Source of the DNA: Cytidiella melzeri
Taxonomy: Eukaryota; Basidiomycota; Agaricomycetes; Polyporales; Irpicaceae
Assembly (NCBI GenBank): GCA_022592445.1
Contig: JABYQR010000267.1
Span: 1-64,000 of the forward strand
Direction: 5' to 3'
DNA: 64,000 bases
Shown here: piece after piece, positions 56,400 to 64,000 of the stretch
How positions within the stretch are numbered: the first letter of the stretch is position 1
Layout: every line of letters starts with the position of its first letter
Notes under the pieces: generated by a model
Database searches by the model: none
Told to the model about the DNA's origin: nothing
What the model saw: the letters and a program-made list of their open reading frames with translations, nothing else
Made by a program: the position numbers and the translations under genes

Positions 56400-59197
56400 T
56401 CACCTCATGAGCCTACACCACGAGCCTCCCTCTGAGACTGGATCATCGGCGTGCGGAATCTCCGGGGGTGTGATCTTCAGAACGAGACGAGTCTCGCCAT
56501 GCACAGACTTTCCGGGATTGTGGAGGGCGTGGTACACACGTCGGAATTCCGACCAAGGCGCATGGAGCGAGAAAGCAAAGATGGCATGCTCATCCCGGGC
56601 AGCAACAAGAGCCTCGAGTCTCTCCTTGAACCTCGCCCACTTCTCCTCTCCGTCGGGAAGAGTCAACGCGGCTTGGCGAAGGAGCGGGTCGTTGCGACGT
56701 AGAATGCGATTCGCGCGCCCGAGCCACGGTTGTTCGCTGTCGTCGCCGAGAAGTAAGACAGCTTCGGCTTCTCCTTCGTCTTCGAGTATTTGGAGGACCG
56801 CGCCTTCGTGTTTGAGGATCGGTTCGTTTTTCTCGTCGACTTCCCCGGCTTTGAGGAGAGCTTGATAGAGCTTCTCCCGAAGCGGCTGGCCATTTTTCGT
56901 GATCGAGCCTTCGTAGTACATCTGGTCGAGGCGCGCGAGGAGAAGGGCGCCTTTGCCGCGTGTGCTGCTAGCAGCGTTACCACGTTTAGTATAAATCTCG
57001 TCTATGCGCTCTTCGGTCTGCCCAGTCTGTCAGAGAATGCATGTGACTACCCAGTGGAATGTATACACTCACGTAAGGACCATGATAACCCGACTCGTGA
57101 TCCATGTAATGCAGGATCTGCGCGCCTCCAATGCCGATGCCGTCGACGCCAGAATACACCGCGGCAGGAATATGCTCGAATTTGAATCCGGCCGACATGT
57201 ACGTGGTGAGTCCGACGGAATGAGCTTCATGCACAAACTCCAAGCAGTTTTGGAAGCCCAGCTGGTCGATGAGACATTTGCTCGGATAGTCGTCGCTCGC
57301 GCCATCCACAGTGACCTTGTCGAAGCCGCCGAGCGCAGCAAGCTCCACGGCCCGCAGCGCGATGTACCGCCGAATCGTTTGCAATTCTGAGAGGTTCTCT
57401 TGTGTCGGACGAGGCACTTCAATGATCACGGGTTGCTCCCTGATTCGAAGAGTACCATCTTGTGCTTTTTCGAGGTCGTCCACAAACGTGCTATTCAGGT
57501 TGAATGCGGCAGAGAGGTACTGTCGGTGGTTGCGCAGTGCGTTCCCTGCGAGAGCACGCATGTACTTCACCATTTGGGACGTGTGCAACCCGTCCAACGC
57601 GATCTTGCACTCCGCCGCTCCCAGCTGGAATATCCCCGTAGTGGTGGCAGAGATGGTTCCGACGAGCTTGACAAAGTCTTTCTCGAATTGGCCGTCAGTG
57701 CTGTCGCGGAACGGACGGCCGATGAAGATTGTGTTTGGAGACGTGTCGCCGGTGTGCAGACGGACGCGGGCAAAGTCGAGTGTGGACGGGATGCGGTACG
57801 ACTCGATGGCAGCGCGACCTTGGCCAGCCGGCCGCTCGAGATCTGAATGTGGGTGGTGAGTCGCGGACATCGTCAATATTGAAGTTTATCAGACAACGTA
57901 CGCTCGACATGAACGATGGCGCCCTTCATCCAGCGCCGCTTGCGGGTGGTGCCAAATACGTGTCCATCGCCGGGGTCAGTCATGCTGCAGTAGGTCTGAG
58001 TGTCCCGACGGAAACCGACTGTGCCCAGGAAGCAGGCTTTGAACGGATCGAATGGGTTCAGGCCTTGGGAAAGCATATAATATCCGACGTGAAATGCCTG
58101 AGCCCAAAGACGTTACGCGTGATACATCATGCTTATGAGAACTTTCACTCACAACGTAGTCGGCGAAAGTAGGATTTCTCTTTTCGATGCGAAGCTGAGC
58201 TATGATTGCTGAGATGGCGGGTAAGAAGTGGTCTCCGAATCGGCTGGGCCACTTGATCGACAGACGATCCTGCGTTGGGTCGGTGACAATGGAGAAGTAG
58301 GACAGAGGCAGAGGTCCATCTTCTGTTTCTTGCTCTTGGTTCTTCGCGGCGTTTGGGCCCTGGTGATCGTCGCCTTCGGCTACGCGAAGCATGTTTTGTT
58401 GTCGCAAGAACAAAAACGGGAGATAAGACTTACTAGGCATTGCAAAATAATCTTCCGCACGTTCTTTGACAAAGTAAGCTGGGTAATCTGCGATGAGGTG
58501 GGTGAGGGCCATGACATTGAAGCTCTGCGCCTCGCCCAGTGCAGACTCGACATCGGCCACGGTCGCCGCATCGATTAGTCCTCTCACGGCGTCCATGCCG
58601 ATATTGGTTATTTCAGATGTTTCGCCAAATAACTCTACGATAACCGATTTGAACGTGTCAACCAGCTCGCTGTCGTGAACGAGGGAGACTAGAAAACGCT
58701 TGAGCGAAGGATATGATGAGAGATAGGAGCAGACTACTCACAATAGGGCAGAGGCAAGTCATGTTTGAAGTCGCCCACCTTGACGAAGTCAGCCTTCCAC
58801 TCTGAATGCAATTTCCTTCTCAGTACCAATTGGTGAAACAATGTGAGGGGGTTTTATGTAACTTACTCGTGACGCGGAGGAGAAAAACAATGTTCTGCAT
58901 GAGAGAGATTGCGGCGCTGCGAAACGTGCCGGTGTGGATTCTGAGCTCTTTGAGGTCTGGCACCAGAGCCTCAGTGTGTTGGCCGGTGTTGATCAACCCG
59001 GGCTGGAAGTTGATCGCTCGAGAGGGAATACTGGGAAGGATTGAGATGTCGCGGTCGCCGACAGGAAAGTCGACATTGGCGAGACTGAGAGTGGTAGCTG
59101 CGATGAACTCCAAACTTTGGTTGCCAGCAGAATATGCGACTCTGGCGACGCCAGGACCTTGTTCCTTGGCCTTGATTTGAGGTAGACGGGTGAACAT
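56400..59197 (-). CDS. Large conserved protein with a TIM-barrel-like C-terminal part (unit 2)
   Basis: Same exon layout and length as 33792-36589. Start MFTRLPQIKAKEQG, stop after WCRLMR. Over the roughly 2.8 kb I count only about a dozen base differences from unit 1, several of them silent or conservative (for example GRPTQG to RPTQE, MHAL to MRAL, ILRYMD to ILHYMD), and long introns and exons are identical. Both copies look intact. Such near-identity against 2-6% in the neighbouring repeats and secreted genes points to gene conversion or recent exchange in this part of the unit. Function unknown; see the unit-1 entry for motifs. Confidence 0.75.
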
Positions 59198-59811
59198 GGT
59201 TTGAGGGTGAGCAGGGTATGGACAGGTAGGGAAGGACTTGATAGGTAGGGCGATACGAAGGGTTTAAGTAGGAAACCTGCCTGGGTATGCTGCACTGTGC
59301 GGACGTGGAGCATGATTGTACCCCAGAAGACATGAGGTCGGTAGAGCTGTCGAAGTGGCTCAAGGGAGAGTTTGCGCGAGGAGGAACGATGTGCGATTTG
59401 GAGTTGCGAGACGTTCTTGTGACTAACCTGCTGTCCATTGAACATTCAATGAAGAAACTAGAGCAGCCTAGCCAGGAGTTCCAGTCAGGTGTACCGAGAC
59501 TCGATATCATCTCACTTTGCGCAGCTGGACATAGTGCGACTCCAGGGTTGGAAGTATTGAGGTACGCGTTGACCTACCGCCGGCACCACTTGTGCAGCTA
59601 CTCCATCCTGAGTTCCGGCACCCATAGGACGACGGCGTTGGCAGCCACCGTCACGCACCGAGGCAGCTGTCTTTGGTCCTTGTAAGCCTGCGTATAGTCA
59701 AGTTCAGAACGACAATTGCTTTGAGCTTTTCCAAGACGCACCACACACCTAGAATATGTATCAATCATCCCGCCTCTACCACGCCCTTTGTTAATTTGCC
59801 TGCCAGCCTGC

Positions 59812-59898
59812 CACTCGAGTTCGGTGTAACATGAGATTGCACCTGGAGAGCAGTACAACGAGGAGTCTCAAGGTGTCAACAGTTGCGACTCGCGTGAA
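59812..59898. repeat. Start of array unit 3 (87 bp), truncated
   Basis: Begins CACTCGAGTTCGGTGTAACA as in units 1 and 2 and breaks off after GACTCGCGTGAA, where unrelated sequence (AGTCCGCGCGATAGG) starts. It is the right edge of the array. Confidence 0.8.
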
Positions 59899-60523
59899 AG
59901 TCCGCGCGATAGGCGCCGTCGGCGATCGCAGGGCAGATCTCAACGAGCGGCGGGGCGTACTGTAAGGTACGGTAGCGGACGTCGTCACACGTGTATAGCG
60001 TCGTCGTAATCAATGTTAGTAAATGAAAAAGTTTGTGTCTCGACACATCGTTTCTTCAGTTTGCTAATGAACTTTTGCGGCGCTACTCATGGACTTCACC
60101 CCTATTGGACATTCTTTTGTCTCCTGTCTCATGACTCCTTTGTAGTATGATCGCATCTTTTGTTTCATCACGCGGACACTGCCTCGTTGCCAGCTTCCTT
60201 GTAGTATATAACCCTTTCACCCTGGTACTCTACTCCTCCATTGTGCTCTCATCTTTGCACCTGGAGTGAGTATTCCCCTATTGCTCTTGCGTTATGTTGT
60301 ATGCTCATATGCCTGTTACCTAGTTAACTCGTCTCCGTGTGTACTAGGTACATTCTATATTCACATTGTGCTCTCATCTTCGCACCTGGATTAACTTGTC
60401 TCCGTGTGTACTAGGTCCCTACAGTCTGCAGTGGGTTTACAACAGCGCATCCACTCCTGCCTAAGTGATTACGTTCTCTCAACTCGTCATTATTTGCTAT
60501 GCTACTGAGGCCTACTGTATGCT
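59899..60523 (+). promoter_or_regulatory. Upstream region of the FAR1/MULE-like ORF
   Basis: The first part (to about 60090) has no recognisable content. From about 60090 it resembles the reverse complement of 28250-28690: shared TTGTAGTATATAACCC (TATA region near 60200), CACCTGGAGTGAGTATTCCC (a probable 5'-UTR intron donor), and CAGTGGGTTTA. It probably contains promoter and leader of the downstream ORF. Confidence 0.5.
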
Positions 60524-61253
60524 ATGGACCAAGCAGGCCAACGTTGCGGTAAGTGCAAGGCCTGGAAGCCATTCGACCAGTACAAGATACGCACCCGCAA
60601 TACTCACAATGGAAAAATTGGCGAGCGCACGTCTAAGTGTGAGGCGTGTATGACAGCCGAAGCAGCGTGGGCCCAGGAGAAGTACAGAAACAATAAACGG
60701 AAACGTCAGAACAATGAGGACGACTTTGCTGAAGGATGGCAGCTGGATTCTGATGCAGCCACGGTGTTATTCGGGACTTTTCTGTCAGATGTGGTGCACA
60801 ATGCCGAGAAGGGAGAAGTTGACAATAGTTGCTCATTTCACCTCGGAGCGTGCATGGAATGTGATGATGAAGATGTTCTGAAATGGGAAGGAGAGGCACG
60901 AGCGAAACAGGTTGCTAATTTGGTCGAGCAGAATACTTTATGGCATTGGTCGTACGTAAATCTAAATTCACACTCGCCGCTCATGCTGAATGGGAAATAG
61001 GTATGAGCGAAAGTACATCCGTAAGAAAATGGGCGGAACTGTGTACTCGTTCAGTTGCGCACAGTCCGAAGAGCGAGAACACAAGGCGAAGGTACCAAAA
61101 GGCAAGAATCGCGATACTGAGCGCATGCAAAGGTTCCCATGCAATGGGTGGCTTCACATCACTATCCTTGAGGGCCGTGACATGATAATCAAGATCAAGC
61201 ACCTTTGTCATCATGTCTCTTACTTCCCTATCGGGCTGCCGGTGAGACACTGA
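60524..61253 (+). CDS. FAR1/MULE-like zinc-finger ORF, probably truncated transposase
   Basis: 226 aa from two exons (60524-60951 and 61001-61253; 49-bp GT-AG intron). The N-terminus has a Cys-rich finger (CGKCKAWKPFDQY, then CEAC). A basic stretch (YRNNKRKRQ) and an acidic middle follow. The second exon reads YERKYIRKKMGGTVYSFSC and RMQRFPCNGWLHITI, which is the N-terminal domain typical of MULE/FAR1-like transposase-derived proteins abundant in Agaricomycetes. It stops after PVRH, far short of a full transposase (usually over 600 aa), so it is a truncated or domesticated fragment. Family naming is from memory. Confidence 0.6.
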
Positions 61254-61853
61254 GTCATGCTTCAAAATAAGAACAACCTTAAAGACAACACAACCAACCA
61301 CGAAGTGGCAATAGAAGTGTAAAGGTGTGGAAGCGCGGAAGTGTTAAAGTGTGCGAGGTGGTCTTAGAGTCCTAGTTTTACCTGTGCTAAAAAGAGCGAC
61401 AAGGTTTATGATAAAGTGTATGCGAAGGGAGCTAGGCGGGCAACTACCACGCGTATCGCGGGTAAAAGGGGGAAGTCGGCGCGGTTAAAGCGAAAGAGTT
61501 ATAGCGCGGCTCAAAGACAACGCGCGGGAGACGTTGCAACTTGTGGTAAAACGGCGCGCGGAGGGACGCAGATGGTAAACGCAAGCGCAATATGAATCTC
61601 GAACACAAAACGCGGTCGCTGGTGATGATGAAGAAGTCGCTGTAAAACGCGGGCGCAGTGAAAGTGAACGCAGTAAGCTCGACGCAGTGAAGGTGAAACG
61701 CAACGCAGTAACGCAGTAAAATAACGCAGTGAAAAGCAAACACAGTATAACAAAGCCGAAGGAACCGTAAGAGAAAGATAAACTAATGGAGCGCAAGCCG
61801 CAGCGTAAGGCTATGTGAGATCGCAGTCAATTTGACTCGACAGACTGCGCGCG
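61254..61853 (-). other. Decayed repeat related to the LTR-like element at 46277-48053
   Basis: GC-rich sequence whose minus strand repeats phrases such as TTACTGCGTT, TTCACTGCG and GCGTTTC also seen at 47340-47540. No gene is supported. It ends at the 5-bp duplication GCGCG that flanks the next solo LTR. Confidence 0.4.
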
Positions 61854-62376
61854 TGTCAAAGCGAGATTGTATCACTGATTATCGGACATCAGATCTATGG
61901 ACAATGTAGATTAGATATGTAGATAGATAAGATCAGATAGTACATAGCATGTGATTCCACCATCTTTATCATCACACACGATGCGATACTTGCACCATAT
62001 GGCATCGTGTTCCAGTAGTTTCCATGACTAAATAGCAGAAGTACCATGAGGCTTCTGCATGACTCATATTTCATATACCAAATGTATTGAGCTTACTAAA
62101 GGCTCAGTCAGCACCATTCAGTTATGTAGGATGCTCAGTCATCGCTTACATTCTCTATTCAGTAGTATTAGCAAGCAGGACTGTGCATTACCAATCATTA
62201 CTCATAGGATTACCAATCCTTACCAATCCTTACTCATATGACATTACTGTAGCATTAGTAATCTAGTTACAGACATGTATATATACAGCTCCTAGAGAGC
62301 AGAGAAATAACAAGACACTTACTCCCAGAGTTAGTTGACTCTCCTAGTCATCCCCTACACTCGTAACTTTCAAACA
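61854..62376 (+). mobile_element. Solo LTR, family A (long form), with perfect target duplication
   Basis: 523 bp from TGTCAAAGCGAG to ACTTTCAAACA, flanked on both sides by GCGCG (61849-61853 and 62377-62381). There is no PBS at its right side, so this is a true solo LTR produced by LTR-LTR recombination. Its internal TATA box is TATATATA near 62279. The long-form block is shared with 1029-1553. Confidence 0.92.
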
Positions 62377-62381
62377 GCGCG

Positions 62382-62686
62382 GGGGCGGTAGTGTAGAACA
62401 ACACTCCCCGAGCGGCGATGCGTATTGCAGGCGAATGCGTGGCCAATGACGACGTTGGTAGAGCTGGTAAGATTGAACTGCACCAGTTCGCACCCGTGGT
62501 CCTCGCCCTCAAAGTCTGGTGACAGCCAACAAGCTGGGTGCGGCGCGCGCGGGCGATCGCAGTCAAGCGGGACGAAAGGTCCTGAACGTAGGGGAATTGG
62601 GTGATCGCTCTGAGTGTCGCAGTAAGACACCCCTGCCTGAAACAGAAGAAGATTTTGATCGAACCTTCACGCAGGATCAATATCAG
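62382..62686 (+). other. Leader upstream of the gypsy gag
   Basis: About 305 bp between the solo LTR and the first in-frame ATG. The frame is open upstream of that ATG from 62519 but without an ATG. The gypsy element's own 5' LTR and PBS were not identified, so its left end is unresolved. Confidence 0.4.
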
Positions 62687-63943
62687 ATGGATTCCACCAA
62701 CGTCTCTCAGCATGCTTCCAGGGCAGCAACCCCGGCCCCAGTGCAAGAATCATCTCCACCTCCCACAGCAGAACAGCTGCTGCACGCACTACTCCTTGGT
62801 CAGCAACAGCTGACACAAGCTATCACAGCGCTGGTTCAGAACCAGCAACCGGTCAACAACAGGTCACGGGAAAGGGTGGTAGAGAAACCCGCCAGTTTCA
62901 AAGGCAATGCAAGTAGTGACGCGCGTCGCTTTTTGGCCGCCTTCTCCATGTACGCACAGTTTAACGAGAAGCTGTCTCCGTACAATGCCCAAGGTGGTCA
63001 AACACGGTTGGACCATCTCTGGATCTCGTCAGCCCTGTCATTTATGACAGAAGATGCGGCAGTTTGGGCTACGCCCCACATGGACCTGATTGCTAGTCAT
63101 CAGGCAGCTTTCAACGGTGACTGGGACGACTTCAGAACCGCGTTTAAAGCACGATTTGAACCGGTCGATGAAATGGTAGATGCCAAAGCCAAGCTCAGGG
63201 AGCTATGGCAAGGCAAGAAAACGGTTCCGGAGTACACAGCTCGGTTCAGGGAGATTATGGACAGGACCGGTTACTCGACACAAGACCTTCGTGATCGATA
63301 CTACGAACACCTGAGTACTACCATCAAGGATGAACTGGTTCATACTGCCAGGCCACACGTCACTCTTGTAGATCTAATCAACGTTGCTACCGACATTGAT
63401 AATCGTCTTCGTGTACGAGCTCAAGAGAAAGCTCGTGAACAAGGTCGAACGGTCCCCAATCTGTTCAAAACCACACCGGTCTCCACCTCGTCCCCGGCTC
63501 CCTTCGTCCAAGCACCTCGTGACTCCAATGCAATGGAAATTGATGCTACAAAAGTGGGGCCCAACGGAAAAACACGCGCCGACTTTATGAAGGCCATGAA
63601 CGGTAGATGTTACGGATGCGGATCTAAGGATCACCAAAAGAAGGATGGAAAACACGATCGTGAACTGTGCGGACATTGTGGTGGCAACCATCAGACACAA
63701 GTGTGCCAAAGCCGGTTCCTTGGGTACCCACCTAGGCAACAAAAGGTGGCTGCTAGTACATTGTTTGACCCATCTACTCCGGCCCCCTCGTCGTCCTCGT
63801 CCGCGAGGCCATTACCTACCCCGCCCGCCGCAACCGTTGCCAGCTCTTCGTCTTCAACTCCGTTTGACTACGATGCCATCATGAAGCAGATGTCATCGCT
63901 CACGGACCAAGTCAAGCAGCTGGGAAATCAAAGGGGTTTTTAG
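62687..63943 (+). CDS. Ty3/gypsy retrotransposon Gag
   Basis: 418 aa from ATG 62687 (MDSTNVSQHASRAATP) to TAG 63943. A Gln/Pro-rich N-terminus is followed by the retrotransposon-gag capsid domain: FKGNASSDARRFLAAFSMYA, DDFRTAFKARFEPVDEMVDA, LRELWQGKKTVPEYTARFRE, DRYYEHLSTTIKDELVHTA. Two Cys/His knuckles follow (CYGCGSKDHQ and CGHCGGNHQTQVC) and a Ser/Pro-rich tail. The frame is intact, which suggests a young element. The stop is immediately preceded by a slippery heptamer, so Gag-Pol would be made by frameshifting. Gag assembles the particle and packages the RNA. Confidence 0.92.
   Translation: MDSTNVSQHASRAATPAPVQESSPPPTAEQLLHALLLGQQQLTQAITALVQNQQPVNNRSRERVVEKPASFKGNASSDARRFLAAFSMYAQFNEKLSPYNAQGGQTRLDHLWISSALSFMTEDAAVWATPHMDLIASHQAAFNGDWDDFRTAFKARFEPVDEMVDAKAKLRELWQGKKTVPEYTARFREIMDRTGYSTQDLRDRYYEHLSTTIKDELVHTARPHVTLVDLINVATDIDNRLRVRAQEKAREQGRTVPNLFKTTPVSTSSPAPFVQAPRDSNAMEIDATKVGPNGKTRADFMKAMNGRCYGCGSKDHQKKDGKHDRELCGHCGGNHQTQVCQSRFLGYPPRQQKVAASTLFDPSTPAPSSSSSARPLPTPPAATVASSSSSTPFDYDAIMKQMSSLTDQVKQLGNQRGF
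63934..63940 (+). promoter_or_regulatory. -1 ribosomal frameshift site between gag and pol
   Basis: The zero frame reads AGG GGT TTT TAG. GGGTTTT fits the X XXY YYZ rule exactly and the stop codon follows at once. In the -1 frame the reading continues TTA GAA AGG ACT... and stays open to the end of the window. Confidence 0.75.
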
Positions 63944-64000
63944 AAAGGACTCCAGGTGAAACCGCACCCTCGAGTCCCGTTAGAAAGACCTACGTAGAAG
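63941..64000 (+). CDS. Start of Ty3/gypsy pol in the -1 frame (partial)
   Basis: After frameshifting the frame reads LERTPGETAPSSPVRKTYVE and runs off the window without a stop. Too short to show protease motifs; inferred from position. Confidence 0.5.

Larger units (their letters stand above)
43628..59811. repeat. Tandem array unit 2 (16.2 kb)
   Basis: Direct, colinear copy of 20924-37205. By hand the large gene differs at well under 1%, LTR A at about 2%, secreted-gene flanks at about 2-3%, and mature secreted-protein codons at 5-6%. It has its own insertions (43864-44501, 46277-48053) and lacks the unit-1 Helentron-like insertion. Confidence 0.9.

Overview
The window looks like a transposon-rich accessory region of a basidiomycete genome, most likely an Agaricomycete. 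The pointers are genes with many short introns (about 45-65 bp, GT-AG), a Plavaka-type transposon carrying a DUF6532-like gene, a C2-NACHT-WD40 NLR-like protein, Ty1/copia and Ty3/gypsy elements, and small secreted proteins. I do not assign a species. All calls come from reading the sequence by hand; no database search was run.

Layout. 1-9.5 kb: a 5'-LTR end of one copia-type family (LTR 1029-1553), then a decayed copia element (2308-8885, minus) with both LTRs, PBS and PPT, split by a Helentron-like insertion (5109-6910). 9.6-18.7 kb: the ordinary genic island, with a 1,608-aa C2-NACHT-WD40 gene (+) and two tandem 2-oxoglutarate/Fe(II) oxygenase genes (-). 19.8-59.9 kb: a direct tandem array of a unit of about 16.2 kb. 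It has a truncated unit 0 (19795-20923), complete unit 1 (20924-37205), complete unit 2 (43628-59811) and the first 87 bases of unit 3 (59812-59898). Units 1 and 2 are separated by a 6,422-bp Plavaka transposon (37206-43627) inserted exactly at the unit junction; the unfilled form of the site is readable at 20.92 kb and 59.81 kb. 59.9-64 kb: a short MULE/FAR1-like zinc-finger ORF, a solo LTR with a perfect 5-bp duplication, and the gag of a Ty3/gypsy element ending at a canonical -1 frameshift site, with pol running off the window.

Each array unit carries three genes: a secreted protein on the plus strand (21482-22097 / 44831-45446), a related secreted protein on the minus strand (27821-28156, frameshifted / 50473-50988, open), and a large conserved enzyme-like gene on the minus strand (33792-36589 / 56400-59197). 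These are packed among Helentron-like elements with internal minisatellites, LTR fragments and MITEs.

The main biological signal is the contrast within one duplication. The enzyme-like gene is almost unchanged between units, introns included. The first secreted protein differs at 27 codons, 25 of them amino-acid changing and none in the signal peptide, while its own intron differs at 1 base in 61. That is the pattern of diversifying selection on an effector-like protein, in a mobile-element-built array that also shows homogenisation. The second notable signal is a Helentron/HINE-like family: an inverted repeat at the 5' end and again about 30 bp inside the 3' end, a short GC-rich hairpin, a CTAGT terminus, insertion without target duplication, and internal tandem repeats.
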